Positions 1 through 13,567 of a DNA stretch of 64,000 nt are shown here, piece after piece (position 1 is the first letter of the stretch; each line of letters begins with the position of its first letter). The stretch comes from Schistosoma mansoni. Lineage: Eukaryota > Platyhelminthes > Trematoda > Strigeidida > Schistosomatidae. Made by a program: the position numbers and the translations under genes. The stretch is from NCBI RefSeq assembly GCF_000237925.1, contig NC_031499.1, forward strand, positions 3,364,775 through 3,428,774, in the 5' to 3' direction. The notes under the pieces were generated by a model. The model saw nothing but the letters and a program-made list of their open reading frames with translations. It was not told where the DNA came from and did no database searches.

Positions 1-620
1 ACGTCTGAGTTGAAGCGCGTGGGTAGCACGTTTTCGGCCGGGCAAGTCACGTGTCCAGTTGAGGTAAATGCTTGAGATTTAATAAACCGCATATTTTACT
101 GCAGAACATATCATCAGTTACATCAGACTTGAGTGCGAACACTGTGCAACCAATGTCTAAGTTTGATGGGCGTGAAGAACTACGAAAATTTAATATTGGA
201 CTATCAAGTTTGCAGTTCGCTTTGTCGTCTGAAGAGGAACTGTGAACGTCGAATGCGTGTCTTTGGCAAGAAGATAGGAAGGACAAATTTGTAAATCTAC
301 TAAATCCATTGGATTATTCATTTACATTCCACATTGCCATGGTGACGTGGCTAATGGAAGATAATCCGAAAACGTCTATGCACTATATCTTGTTATACGT
401 CATGACACTTGAATTTGCGAGCTGTTTTACACTACTTGGCACTCCATCGAAGAGTACTTCAGAAGCACATGTTTTACAGCAACATACGAATTCAAGTGTT
501 TTTTTCTCCTTTACAATCATTAAGTGCACTATAATCGCAGCCCTTGTCATCCGTCAAAGAAAACGGCTGGTTAAACTATATAACGAACATAGTAGACATT
601 TAGAGTAAGGCAAAAGGTAG
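1..620. other. Unclassified left edge with a weak open frame
   Basis: A 99-codon plus-strand open frame (309-608) contains a hydrophobic central stretch and ends in a basic tail. A second short frame just upstream, in another phase, begins MSKFDGREELRKF. I recognise neither. The first could be a decayed retroelement piece or a chance frame. No splice sites, promoter or poly(A) signal tie them to a gene, so no function is given. Confidence 0.15.
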
Positions 621-1688
621 AAAATCAAGTGTGTAGCCAAACTGAAAATTTTGGCGAGTACTTAGTGGAAAAGTAGACCATTCGGTGGGCATTTTGTTGA
701 CAATTTAAGTACGTCCAGAACATGGAAAGACAAAAGAGGAAAATCTACAATTTCCCCGATTTTGAACGTCTTCCTAATATTTTTTTGTTTTCTAACGGAA
801 TGTTCCCCTTATTTCTTCTTTATCCGCCTTTATTCCCTCTATAGTGGTTGCTTGGATCATAACTTTAGAATATGAAGTTAGCTGATCTCTAGCAAAAACG
901 CACATCGACAGTTAATTAAACTCCTCTTTCTAGAAACCGAAAGATTTCAGAGAATGCAATACCACACAAGCCTATTATGGACGATTTCAGTGAAATGCAC
1001 CTAAATATTAATGAAAAATACACATTCAATATGTTACAGCCTAAATTTCAGTCCCTAGTGAAAACCATTTCAACATAGTAGAAGTATAAATGACCGTCAT
1101 TTCTAGCAACAACACACAATGAAGAGTACGTCACGATGTGAATACTATTTTGAATGCTTTCAAGGTCGTGTTTACTTTCAGTTTCTTATTGCAGCACCCA
1201 ATATCCTTGTGAAGCACTAGTGTGAGGTAATTAGTTTTTTACCAACTGTTTAGACTTTCGTGCGTACTTATTAATCTTATGAATAGTTCAATCTTCAGGA
1301 AAGAAGCGGATTTATGGACTTCATTCGCTCGATCTGAAAGAGTTGGACAGAGTTACTGCATCAGATGCTTTGAGGAATGGTGCATATAATGTCACTCTCT
1401 AGTCTATGAACAATTTTAAGCTATCACACACCAACATGGCTTCCGAAACACAGTGCCTAATATTCATAAAAGAACATATGGACGGTCATAGACTCCGTTA
1501 TTTTTTTGTCGATCTAACCTTGCAAAATTTCCATAAGTATCAGAAAAGTTACCAAAGGGTTATTTCTATGATGAGTAACTTTTAGCCTGAAAGTCTCTGA
1601 AAACACTCTAAGATCAAGATATTCTCCTTTAGATAAAATGAAATAATGTAACAGTTTTTTCAAGATGTTATAGTATCAGTTTATATGT
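621..1688. other. Non-coding AT-rich interval, nothing recognised
   Basis: No frame with recognisable homology, no tRNA-like or ribozyme core, and no terminal repeats were seen in this stretch. Confidence 0.4.
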
Positions 1689-1888
1689 TAAGCCCATATA
1701 CTTTATTCTAGCTTCTGGTCAAGCCAATTCGTTTTTCCATTATGAGTCATATTTTGATCTTGTCAATTATTCGCTTACTAACCTTGACTACTTTTTTATA
1801 TGTGCGTATGTGTATGCACACTTTGTATCTTATCCATCATATGTCTGTCATTCATCGTTGTCTCACTATAAATATTGATTAATGCTTG
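1689..1888 (+). repeat. Dispersed repeat shared with 52593-52789
   Basis: This stretch and 52593-52789 align by eye in the same order and orientation. Shared blocks include AGCCCATAT, TTCTAGCTTCTG, CTTGTCAATTATTCGCTTACTA and ATAAATATTGA. The TATAAATATT near the end and an AATAAAA about 110 bp downstream could be LTR or UTR control signals, but no element end or target duplication was found, so the family is left open. Confidence 0.5.
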
Positions 1889-2776
1889 CTCATAGTGAGT
1901 TGGCTTACCAGCCAACCCCATTACGTGTCATGTATGTTTCGCTTGCTAACATTTGCTCATGTGCTCACAGCTTTTTTACCTACGTTATTTAAATAAAAAT
2001 GTAGTTGCCGCTTCCCTTTGCCTTCTGATATTATGCGCCGTTAAGACTGGTATTATAACGGTCATTGAGGTGAACTATTAACGAAGCACGGCACTACAAT
2101 GACCTAGATAAGCACTGGGAACCTGTTCAAATAAATCCGGATTCAAGCCACTTCATTTTCCTGGAAAAAACATAGAAAACGTTATGTCGAGGGAGGAACT
2201 GAAGTTATTTGGCTGAATAACAATTGTTATTATAAATATCAATAATTCAAATGAGTTTTTGATATAATTGTTTTACACAAATTTTGAACTTGTTTGTTTG
2301 TACCTTTGTACCAAGACATTTTCGGCGTCGCACCGTTTTTCTCAGGTATTTGTTTCGAAAACCTAAAAATTGGAGGTTTGTTGCGAAATTCACTATAATT
2401 ATTTTTGGAACTGTATATTTATGTTGATTAGTGACAGTTAAAGAAAAAAATTTTGTACCTGGATTGGAATTCAGTCTTTACGTTGTTTGAAAAGTATGTT
2501 TTGACTGTATCGATCTGCCGTGCTTTGACAACAGAACAAAGCAGAATTTGTACGTCATGGAGCATGTTTTGTAGATTGAGGGTTAAAAATAGGTAACTTT
2601 ACCTAGATTATCTATGAATTTGAAGTAGTATAACTAAATACTACATGTCTACCACAAGTCTAAAACTTCTGCAATACACAAGCGAAAACTTCGATTCGAA
2701 GAATATAGTGTGAATTTTTAGTGTTATCACGACAGAACTAAACATAAAATATTTAACTGTACAATAAGTGTATTGG

Positions 2777-4200
2777 TCATTTACCACAGCCGCCACATAT
2801 TGATGATCTATCTATGTGAATATAATTTAGTTTGGATTTATTTGCAATTCTGTTAGATCTTCTCAGCTGTTGGACAACCTGAACTCTATTTTTATCATCT
2901 ATCCGAAATTTGGGATTATCTAGAGAGTCATCAGTAGCAGGAGAATCATTAGAACAAAAATTTGAACTATCTGTATGAAGTTCAGAATTATCTACAGAAT
3001 CAGTGTTACTTAGAGAATTATCAAAGCTAAAATTGTAGACTCCTAACTCATTATTCTTCACTCAGTCTATATGTCTACTGTGAACTGCATGGTCATTTAA
3101 ATCAAGAATCTTTACTGTTCTACCACCCATTCTCTGAATTATGATCTCCGTAGATGGTCATTTGCCATTTATTCGGTAAAACGATACTCGAGATGATGTA
3201 TTTTTGTTCACTGAGTTCGTAATATGGGAAATTTGTGGCATTGGGCTGAACTTTTGTGAGATCTTGGATGTTCTATATTAAGATATCCGAGCGAGACAGT
3301 GTCGACGTACTTTTTTAGTTCTTCTGAATTAGTTCTGTCCACTGGTTTGATAACACTTATTGGGATTGGTACGAAATTTTCTGCTAAGCCACCAGATTGA
3401 TAATGGAGTTGAGGTGTGAATAGATGAGGGGATCCAGTATCACTAAGCCAGCTGTTGATCTCTTTCCGTGAAATGGGTTACATTATCAACTACTAATAAA
3501 TAGGGTGACCCTGCACGACTAAATATCTTCCTAAGTGCTCTCTGAGTAAGGTTTCCGCTAGGGTTGCTTATGAGTACCATGAAGATACCACCAGTATTGT
3601 AGTTTGACAACACTTTACCAGTAGCACCTTCTATAATCGAATAGCGCACACCCAGTGAAATCAAAAGTCAGAAGCCAGGAGGTTGGAAGGTATATTTGAT
3701 GGGTTATCAATATATCGAGAAGTGACTGATCTAATCTGGCTAATGATCGTAGGAGATGTTTCCCACGCCGTTCTGTAACGTGATCTGGTACGGATGCATG
3801 ACCGAGAGCCTTCAGCTAAACGAGTCCACTAAAACTAATGTGGTCAGCATCCAATAACGAACACTTCCAGAGCTGTTGGTTTTGGGGATTTATTTACAGC
3901 TACAATCACTTCTGGTCAGCTGGAATATGAATGAATAGTGACTAGAGCATAACATGGATTTAAAAATGGGTCACGATAATAGGAATCGAAACGGTGTCAC
4001 GATTCACAGAATGTGAGCCAAGGATTCCAAGCGCGTCTATTGTATAATAGCCTAAGTAAACATGAATCACAGCTTTCCAATTGTGGGCCCCTGTCAGAAT
4101 CAGTCTCAGACAACCAACAACTTTGATAAGCAGGTGTTGGCCCTTTGCCCCCACAAAGATGAGTTGAGTGAAGTCCGTCTAATACCACATGTTCAAATGT
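2777..4200 (-). mobile_element. Gypsy-like LTR retroelement fossil (integrase and pol C-terminus)
   Basis: Minus-strand fragments resemble the end of a Gypsy-type Pol polyprotein. The 3443-3664 piece contains an integrase-like stretch (SRAGSPYLLVVDNVTHFTE, compare the usual GxPxxLxSDNGxxFxS). The 2777-3061 piece ends in an acidic/Ser-rich tail followed by RRSNRIANK, typical of the C-terminus of such polyproteins. The element is an old, broken fossil with several breaks. No LTR pair could be assigned with confidence, although a promoter-like stretch on the same strand near 4.5-4.8 kb might be a relic of one. Confidence 0.5.
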
Positions 4201-6946
4201 TGGGAGAATAATTAAACTACCAATAAACTATAAAACGTCCAAGAATATTGTGACATTGTAGTGGCTTTGAATCTTAGCCACACTATACTTAAAGACGAAC
4301 GCGCGATGACTGGGAAGGTTTACATTCAACATCTAACTCTTAGTGAAGATTACGTGAAGCTTTTAGAATCATGTTCATTTTTGATATTCGAACGTCTGTC
4401 TTTGCTACTATAACAATAGACCTAATCTTAACATTGTAGATTTGTTACGGCGTGACTACATTACCTGAAGGTTTTTACGTGTAAGTCACATGATTGTCTA
4501 CACTGATCCATCCTAGCGTAATAATAAAGAGTATCACGTCTGGCATTTCTGAAGAATGCACTTGCGCCGGAAAGAGGGTAACATAACTGGGACAAAAAGC
4601 AACAGGCTATGCAGGGCTACCGAGCCTGTATGAACGAGCCGTGTGATGCATGTTGAATGTTCGCGCGCTTGCCATTACTGACCTTCTCCTCGTGTTGCAT
4701 GTTGAGAGGGAATCCTCTCAGCATTTATACTCTGGGCTTCGAAAATAATATGATATGGAACTAATACAACTGAACTAATCTCCCACCAGAATCATCGTGA
4801 AGTCGGTTCGATACCATACCGACCGGGATAACTGCGCGACGGAGGTCACCAAGAAAATGATAGAAATTCTTCGGGTATTAGTAGGCTGAAAGATAAGTCA
4901 AAAAGAAGGCGGTGGCAATAGATCAGAAGATATGTGTAGCAATTCCAAAATGTTAGATTTCATTCATTACATGCGCAAAAAGAAAGTCTACGTGAACATC
5001 TTTAAGGAGTTAAGTTGGATTATAATAATAAAAAATGATTCATAAATAAACACATTATATATATCCGATGGAGTAAAACATTGGATTTTCTGACGTTTTG
5101 TGACTCAGTGTAAGCTACAACTTCAAAGAATAAATAACCAGATCAAAATTAATCCCACTTCAAATTTTTCAAAGAAACAACGCAAAAATATCATGCGCGA
5201 TAGGTCCAAAAAATGGCATGGTGACCGAGAAAATATCATGACGTTGACGCAAACTATAATAAATACTCCCCCTCTAATCTATTGCTAGATATTCCTCCTG
5301 TACCTGGTACATGCTAAGCCCTTTGCATTCTTATTCTAGCTAAAGTACAGCACCTGTAAAGTCACCTTAATTAAAGGCGCTCGCTGAAGCAAATCCCATC
5401 TCTCCGCTGACACAAATGGCTGTTTATACTTGAAGAAGCTACGCGACAAACGTATACCAAACACCAGAAAGTAAAACGCCCAATATCTCTTATGTCGATG
5501 CTAGTCTACTGGATGCGAACGATACTACCAGTAATATATTTCTGACAATCCAGTTAGATGCCATTCATCCAGATATGATCGAAAACAAACAGTGTGGGTC
5601 CGCAGATAGAGTTCCATTCTAGTGTAGTTATTAGAGGACTAATCTGACAAATTTGGAAAATGTTATAAAAATATGATTACGGGAATATACCGTCTAATTA
5701 TTTATGTGGTGGAACTGTATAATGATTTCAAAGTTTTTTAAAAGTAACAAGGACAAGGAGCTTGGTACACTTCGTACCGAAAGCAGACGCATAAGTAATG
5801 CATTGGATTAAGTCATAAGTAGAAGTTTATTCCCTGTGTTCCTAGAAGCAACTCATTGAACTAAAACCTATTGAAAATGAGATAGATCCCATTTCCATTC
5901 ATTTAGTTACGGGGAATTTTTTCAGCCCTATCACTGCTCGAACATGATGGGGCCGAGTAATACTTGTAACACATATGAACTGTAATCAAAAATTCTCTTT
6001 ATAGGTGAAAATACTGATAATTATACGAATTTCGGACAGACAGACGACAGTTATCTGTTGAACATGAAGGCATCTGCGGGTTACATGCACTTGATTAAAT
6101 GTTCTAATTTTCGAAAGACCATTTATTAATATTCTTACCTGCCGGTTGTTGATGTATGCTAGTTGATTGTAATTATCAAATATATTTACAAGATAGAAAA
6201 CATTGGTCATTGTTCGTGTGATTATCGAGGAGAACATATGTTTTAACATTTGCCATCAAACCAATCTTAGTCGTTAGTGATACATGTTTTCTGGTTCATA
6301 ATTTTGGCTACCATATCAGTCTTCTTAGCGGACGTTGAACACAGTGAAGATCATAATGTAACTCAATTAAGATATTATCCCACTTCACTGGTATAATGAC
6401 TAAACTATCTCGCAGTTGTCGGCCAAACAAGCACTCAAAAGAAACTCTGAATCCGACTATTAATATCAACATTAAGCAGATGGATGTTACCGGATCGCAA
6501 TTTATAATATAATCACGCAGCTCCTAACTCATGTCAGTCATAAGGGCTTGAAAATTTGTCAGTGTTGGGGTTAAATCGACTTTGATCTTCTCAGTTTGTT
6601 CAACTGTTTATGCTGATGATTTGCATGAATAATTTTGTCGCTTGACCTTCATTTAGATTGACAAGGTTCTGTAATGTTTTTCGATGAGAAACTAACGAGG
6701 AAACATGTTGAGATCACAAACAATTAACTCCTAATTTCATCACTGGATCCTGGCGGACTACGGCCGACTAAGTGATTTATTCAGGCGTTAAATAAACATT
6801 GGAGTTTGACGTTCAGTAGAAACATGGGGCTTTATACCAAATAATCTATAATAACTAAACCACGATTAAAGCGTCTACTCGAGTACAGGAATACTTCTTT
6901 TCACTCTTGCCTGATAGTTTAGTAATAAAACAGGTTTCTTATTTTG
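4201..6946. other. Non-coding interval, possible LTR relic at about 4500-4850
   Basis: Around 4500-4850 the base composition becomes more GC-rich, and the minus strand carries a TATA-like GAGTATAAATGC. This could be the promoter LTR of the fossil to its left, but no matching partner was found. Nothing recognisable was seen in the rest. The minus open frame at 5986-6249 has no family I can name. Confidence 0.25.
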
Positions 6947-7243
6947 CTATAGAGCCGTACTTGACTCCGATGGAGATGCGTCTGCGGTGAGGACAAATGT
7001 ATTAGCAGGTGAAGATACGAGGAAAGCCTCACTATTTAAGAACTGGGAAACGTTTCTCAGACCATCCCCATTTGGTTGTTCATATACAAAATCACCACTG
7101 TAAACTAAGCAGAAAATTGAAGATAATATTTGTGTCAAGTTAGCAATAAACCTGGAATTAAAAGAAAGATCAGTAACCCATGATCTGGGAGCTGAGATAT
7201 TTACAGGTAAGTGGGCCCAAATCAACGGAACTAAGCGACCCAT
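6947..7243 (-). mobile_element. Gypsy-like LTR retroelement fossil (RT/RNase H junction)
   Basis: The minus-strand frame follows the pattern of the Gypsy reverse transcriptase C-terminus running into RNase H: RFIANLTQILSSIF, then a leucine/alanine-rich block, then FVLTADASPSESSTAL (compare the usual VLxxDASxxGxGAVL). It is a short broken fragment and the rest of the element is not visible. It may or may not belong to the fossil at 2777-4200, which has the same strand and the expected Pol order. Confidence 0.5.
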
Positions 7244-9543
7244 ACCAAGCTTACGACCGTTGGCACCTACAGTACAGCTTAGTCAGTTGACAGAATCAAC
7301 TTGAAACTTATAATTGGATAGACGGATTTATATTTATAATGAAAGTGCCTAAATAACTTTAAAATGCATCTATTGTGCAATTCAATATTCTCCTCATGGA
7401 CTACCATGTGATCTTGATACGATTCAACACCTTAAAGACCAGTAACAGTCTGGCATGCAGCCTGAAATATCGCAGGGGTGACTTACTGTCTGAGCGGTAG
7501 GAATCTCTACCTACACATTCCAAATGCTGTATTAATTGTAGTCATTTCTCTAGAGATTTCAAGTAGTAGACCTTTTGTGGAGGAAGGCAAACCACGTTTT
7601 ATTGATAGAAGAGACCAGATAAGTCGTGAATAAGTCTTTTTTCGCCCATGGTACAGTCACAATGGAGTTGAAGCGTACCTGTTCAGACACTCAAAGCTTT
7701 TCGACATTCAATATAGCATAAAAGATGATGTTATGTCTCTTCGAAACAATGAAGTGAACGAATACTTGAGCTTTGTTATTCTGACATATACTTGGTTGTT
7801 TGGAGTCAACTCTGAAATAATCAACCTAGGTTGTTACAGATCCCCGTAATTTACTAAGTATATCTCCAGCTTCTCTAGTTCCACAACATTTTTGAAGTAG
7901 CCGGGTAATAAAAGTCATGAGGTAATCTCCACAAATCCTAAGTGTTTTCCAATCCGCCTTTAACGAAGTCACGATGAGGGTAGCCCAGTAGGAAAACACA
8001 ATCGTAATTATTATCGCTTTTCCAACTGGTTTATCTAACTAACTCTTTACAGCCTCTCTTGAACCATATGGAGTTAGTCTACGGCCTCTCCCTTTATTTA
8101 CTAGTTTATTGGCTGAGTTTTCCTACCTCTGACGGCCTTCCGGAATCGCAATGCTGGATCTTTAACTAAGGTCGTCCAGGTATCTGAAGGCCCTTTGATC
8201 CAAGCAGAGACGGACCATACTCACTAACTAGAAAACGAACACTGACACAATTATTCTCTTGTTCCCTCAATAGAATATTAACTTTACGAACAACGTGTTG
8301 CTACTAGACAGCAATACTAGTAATTGCGATACTTGTAATAATAATGTGTTATCCCCAAATAATAATAATGATATTAATATGTCACACGAGGCATCACAGT
8401 TTGTAGGCAGGATTAAAATGTTACAGACGTTACTTGATTTGCTGCAATACGTTACTCAGTTAGGTTGATATATCACATAAGACACTGGTCGTAGAAACAG
8501 GAAGTAAATCCACGTGCATAAGAATTTGAACAACGTTACTATTAGTAGTAACATATTTCGTGCATACCAGTTATACGTCACATTTAGTGGCATAAGTAAT
8601 AATTCACAGCACGGGTTTACAAACAAGATGCTACTCAGGCCAGATTGTTAGATAACTTAAGTCAGAGAAAAATAACGATAGCGCATTCATGCACGTATAC
8701 CAACAAGTTAATCAATCGGTTTGTCTGTTTGTACTTTATTATGATTTGGCAGTTGTTATAATCTTTTTACAGATGGCGCATATAATACAAACGAACTGAT
8801 ACGTGCAATGCAAACGTATAAGGAACGTATGCACAAAGACAATAAGAAAAGACAGGCTTCGATACCAGATAAAGCTTATCGACAAGCTCGTCTATAATCC
8901 GTAACGCTTATTTCAACTTTTAGGAACACCAAGTGAAAGATGTGCAACAAGTATTTCAGAAACCTGGCAAAGTGACATCAGTCAGAGAACAAGGCCTGTG
9001 AGGAGAAACACACGCATTATATTAAACGATTGTGATAATAACGTACGTACTTTCATAATAAAGTTAACAAACTGGTTTGAATAACGCTTTTCAATCGATA
9101 AAATCAATCGTACGGGTGGGTTGACATTGTGAATAGTATAAACAATAACAAAAGTTATTCACACATAAGTCCAACGTAACCATTTTCACTCGTTCCCAAA
9201 CCAGAGGTCTGCTGCAAAAATATCTTCATCCTGCCATTTTTCCAAAGTAATAGAAGTTTGTTCGCTCAATCTCATCTCACACATGATTTTCAATAGGCAA
9301 TCCGCATATACATTGTATACGACATGAAACCAACTCATACTGCATTGAATTCATTATCGTTGGTCAGCCTTTGAATCTCAAAGTTTTAATAATAATAATA
9401 CTACTATTGCTACCACTAATAATCAAAAGCAACGTTAGAAAAGCCTATTTTTCGTTTTTATGATTATTGGGAATTAATCATTTACTGTACACACGGCCTT
9501 AAGGGGTGCGGATTTTTTGAATTTTTGTAACATTCCACCGAAA
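7244..9543. other. Upstream region of the U1A-like gene, no gene recognised
   Basis: AT-rich non-coding sequence with small trinucleotide runs, for example a TAA run near 9390-9402. No convincing exon, RNA gene or element end was found. The proximal part (about 9300-9543) should hold the promoter and 5' UTR of the following gene, but no TATA box or trans-splice acceptor stands out. Confidence 0.3.
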
Positions 9544-12500
9544 ATGAATCCGATTGCAACTGGGAATATACCTATCATCCCCCCTGTTGCTGCTCCCAAC
9601 TTGCTAGTCGGACTGCCACATATGGCAGCTCCTGGAGCATTGCCTTCCGTAACTCCAGCTGTTGTCATGCCCCAAGCTCTTACACGCATGCCAGAATCAA
9701 TCGGACAACCAAATAATACCATATATATAAACAATATGAATGAAAAGATAAAGTGTGATGAATTAAAGAAATCCCTATGCGCAGTATTTGATCAGTTTGG
9801 TCAAATACTGGATATAATTACATGTAAGTTGAGTTTGTTAGACTCTTCATTTTTAGTCAAAACTGTTAGCCCTAGTTATCCTTCTCCAATAATAAGTTTG
9901 CGTTGTTTTCATGATACCTTTGAAACACTTAAATGTAATTTATGTTCAATTAGCTACTTGATGTTAGTCACACCATTTCAGGACCCCGAATTACAGTGCT
10001 AACTAGATCCTCAGGTATCAAAAGTCTCACCGTACGTACAAACAAGTTTGTCCGTCTTTAAATTACTCATTTCATCTGACAATTGCTCGTCATATTTTAA
10101 TTACTCTTATACTACGTCTCCAAGCCAGAGCTGGTACAAATAATAGCGGTAAAACCTATACAATGAGAATATTTGTCTATTCTTAATAAAGCCTAAAATA
10201 TCTCTAGTGTGCCTAATATTCGCTGTGCAGGCCACTATGACTCGCAACTAATTGACAATAGGGTTTAATCACATTTTTTGGGTTTTCGTTTGTTTTCACT
10301 AATCTTTGAGACACGTAACTGCTTCTTATGCCCTGGTACGGCCGAGAGTGGGGAGGGCCCGCCCTCTCTCGAAATACTCTTACACGGCCACGCGTATGCA
10401 GCCTCTGCTAGGGAAGTCCTACTCACTGCCTTTTCGTGGCATTACTGTTTACGAAGTTAAGAATACGAAAAGCGAATGTCCGGTGCTATAACCGGGCCAG
10501 TAGACACTGTCAGTCCACCTGGAGGATTTGGAAAATCCTGATTCCAAACCAATGGTGTACATGGGCTCCAGTATCCGCCAGGGAAAAATGGCGTATAGAC
10601 CAATTCTTGGTAACCGGCTACCATGAGACTGCATCTCCTCACGATGCTCCACTGTCTTGTTGGTCAGATTTTTAGGTCAAAAGCTCTTGGTGTGGTCCCC
10701 CAAGAAAACCACCTGCTTCGGTCTGGGCACCCAGACAGTATCATAGCCCTCACACGATCAATGAAATTACAATTTTTTGTGCGGCGCATATTTATCTGGT
10801 GCCCCTTTGTACTGATATTTGTGTTCAAATAAATAAATCGACTTTGGCTATGTTAGGTGTTTAAGACTGACAGTAATGAATGTTAGTTGTTTCTGTCATC
10901 CCATATCTCCTGATCGTTAATTTAAAAGAGATTGTCCGTTGATATTAGGTTGTTCCTTTTTATGTGTGGTGAATAATTTTACTTAATTCCATTTAACCGC
11001 ATGTTGTTCACGAAATGGGAGTCTAGTATAAATCTTGGTATTCTTGGGTAGTAGTGATTAATATTCAGGTTACGTATAAGCTCACTATTAATGAAACCTA
11101 ACTTAGTTGTTTGTATGTGCCACTTCAGCTGCGCTAGGTGTTAAATCTACCCCACAACTTATTCATCGAGTTGGGGTTTTCGCTCCACGTTTTGAGTCGT
11201 CTATTGTGTAGAAGCTCGCAATGTTATCTTGTCGCCCTAGTGAGGTGCTAGGTGTTGGAATCAAAGTCATTGAGAGACAGCTATCGGTTTTCCGCGATTT
11301 ATGCTTCTACACTTCTTTGAATTCGTTGTAATATAGCTGTCCATTAAAAGAGCTTTACAAAGTTGTTGCCGACCATTTTACATGTTTAGCTTACTAACTG
11401 CAGTCACTTTGGATTTAGCACCATTTAGTCAGATTTTGGTTGATATAGATATTTTCAACGTTTTAAATACATCAAAAGCTGTTGATTGGAACGTTTTACT
11501 ATGGCAACATTCCTTTATTGTAAGATATGTACTTGGTCTTTAGGACATACTATGATATAAGTACCTGAATGCTTTACACCTTTTCTTATTACGCCTGTGT
11601 TATAACTTGTGGCCGGGTGGATGCCTTGTTAACGTAAGATGTGATAAAAACCGCCAATCAGAGAGCAGCAAATTACAAGGTAACCCTATGAGCAGTCTAC
11701 AGTACGTATCGGTCCTTTCTTCTGCCTAGCCCAGCCAGTTAAGTCCAGGACAGCCTCTGTGGTATGAATCATTGTATTTCAAACGTACTGAGTTTATATA
11801 CCAATCAAACTGACCACATCGTACCATAAAATAGAAAATAACATGTGTACAAGATTCAGCCAAATGTGGCTGTGAATAGGGGAGATAGTAAATAATAGAC
11901 GGCATAATTCAGGAATGGTAAATTATATAACAATAGTTTATAGTTCACAATAAAGCTTAGAATAAGGGGGACACGAATATGAATAGTTTAGTTATTTAGC
12001 GATTATACGATAAAAAATATATGCATAATATTTGTTCCTAAATAGATCCCAAAGTTACAATTCATTATCTTTATCGGGGCATAACAGCCTGTCTCCTCAG
12101 AGGTATACTAGATCTTTCTCCGTGGACAGACTGTGTGGTTCGTTGTCTTCATAGAAACTCATATTATATGAGTTAAGAGGCACCTCTGATGTGTATTCAA
12201 GGACGTGTACTAACTTAAGAGTCGGTCACCATTCACGGGCAGTCGACAGCTTCTTACGTTGTAACTAGAAAATGTGGAGTTCACTTCCAAAGTGATGCTT
12301 AAATAAAATGATATTTTAAACCAGTACGTATTTCTCATCCGGATATTGAAAATACGATTTGCATTTTATCTTACATAGTCTCGGTTCGACCAACAACACT
12401 GGTGGTGTGTCCAGTCATAATATCACTTAACAATAGCCCATTATTAACAATCGTAACAAATCATTTTATTCTTTATCTTTTAAATACTCAACAAAACCTT

Positions 12501-13479
12501 TTGATTTTCTAAAAATAGCATCATATTCGTTCTAATCGCAAAGTATTTCTAGCATGGTGGGAGCTTAATTTTGCATGTCACTATTCAAGCCTCTATTCTG
12601 CATGTTTCTGTGAATACTTATACTTTATGTCGTTTTGTGTACACTTGTTGTGGAATTATGGAAGTATTGTATGGCATCTATGAAGCATATTATCGTGACC
12701 TACATTTTCGCTAATCTTTACTACTGTTCAGACTGATTCTAAGTTGTCATAATTTTATTGTTCCTTTCATAGCACGAACACTTAAAATGCGCGGTCAAGC
12801 CTTTGTTGTCTTTGATGATATCAGTAGTGCGTCCACAGCACTTCGGTCAATGCAAGGCTTTCCATTGTATGAAAAACCCATGCGAATACATTTTGCCAAA
12901 GTTGATTCAGATGTCATTGCTAAACGTAAAGGCACATTTGTACAAAGACCGAAAGCTGCATCAAGAGCAGCAGCGGCCGCCGCCGCTGCGGCTGCCGCCG
13001 AAGCCGCAGCTTCTGCTGCTGCAATAAATTCAGCTGGTCCACAAGGAGGCACTAGTGCTAGAGCTATCCGTAGAAGACAACAAAGAGCTGCAGCAGCCGC
13101 TGCTGCCGCTGCCGCTGCAGCTTCGGCCTCAGCTAACAATGATACCACCAACGAAAAAAGTTCTAATGGTGTCGATCAAACTAGTAGTTATTGTCCTCCC
13201 CCACCACCACCGACTGTGAATCCAGCAACTATTCCAGATCAACCACCTAATAAGATTTTATTCTTAACTAACTTACCGGATGATTCTGATGAAGCAATGT
13301 TAAGTATGCTTTTTGGACAATTCACTGGGTATCGAGAAGTTCGTATGGTTCCAGGAAGACATGATATTGCTTTTGTTGAATTTGGTAATGAAGTAGAGGC
13401 ATCAGCTGCAAAACTTGGCCTTCAAGGTTTTAATATTCGACCCGGTCAAGCAATACGTATTACTTTTGCGAAGAAATAG
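9544..13479 (+). CDS. SNRPA: U1A-like snRNP protein (SNF/U1A/U2B'' family), two exons
   Basis: Encodes a 328-residue U1 snRNP A-type protein that would bind U1 snRNA stem-loop II in the nuclear spliceosome. Coding exons are 9544-9823 and 12773-13479. The intron has GTAAGT and a TTTCATAG acceptor and splits a Ser codon. RRM1 spans about 56-135 with RNP2 IYINNM (60-65) and RNP1 RGQAFVVF (100-107). RRM2 spans about 254-328 with ILFLTNL and ends ITFAKK, the family terminus. The loop before RNP1 reads TSRTLKM, like vertebrate U1A (VSRSLKM) and unlike U2B''. The linker is unusual: Ala runs at 159-169 and 199-210, written with mixed GCN codons, and a Pro run before RRM2. A 50-residue Pro/Ala-rich N-terminal extension precedes RRM1. 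The ATG at 9544 is the first in frame; an upstream TTG-led extension is not needed. Family call is firm, U1A rather than U2B'' likely. Confidence 0.92.
10278..10850 (+). repeat. Dispersed repeat family, longest copy
   Basis: Matches inverted copies at about 18500-18660 (shared blocks around GAGAGTGGGGAGG and CTCTCGAAAT) and about 26310-26500 (shared GTGGTTTTCTT and GGTAACCG blocks). It is more GC-rich than its surroundings and ends near AATAAATAAAT, which suggests a retrotransposed 3' end. Several overlapping short open frames occur here, but they are not conserved in the other copies. Family unknown to me. Confidence 0.55.
11598..12086 (+). mobile_element. Solo LTR, 5-bp TSD GCCTG
   Basis: Begins TGTTAT and ends ATAACA, with GCCTG directly repeated at 11593-11597 and 12087-12091. 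It carries a TATA-like GTTTATATACC and an AATAAAG. It is alignable with 28239-28802, 54534-55022 and 56613-57109. No internal coding region remains, so it is the product of LTR-LTR recombination. The family is probably Gypsy-like on TSD length, not proven. The intact TSD suggests moderate age. Confidence 0.85.
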
Positions 13480-13567
13480 AAGGATTTTGAGATAAAATAA
13501 TTCATTCATTTTAACTATGAATTTCTTCAATCTTATTACTTCATAAGTGTACATGTTTACAATTTTT

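Larger units (their letters stand above)
9824..12772 (+). other. Intron of the U1A-like gene
   Basis: A 2.95-kb intron bounded by GTAAGT and TTTCATAG. It contains a dispersed repeat (10278-10850) and a solo LTR (11598-12086), both in the gene's sense orientation. Outside these I see no open frame with homology. Confidence 0.85.

Noticed and set aside
9517-9543. Upstream extension of the U1A-like protein (nine extra residues)
   Set aside because: It would start at TTG. The ATG at 9544 has a good context and is the first in-frame ATG.
10278-10832. Cluster of overlapping open frames on both strands
   Set aside because: It lies inside a dispersed repeat within an intron. No frame is kept in the related copies at about 18.5 and 26.4 kb.
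12795-13151. Minus-strand 118-codon alanine-rich frame
   Set aside because: It is the antisense shadow of the U1A-like exon: GCN runs read as alanine-rich frames in more than one register.
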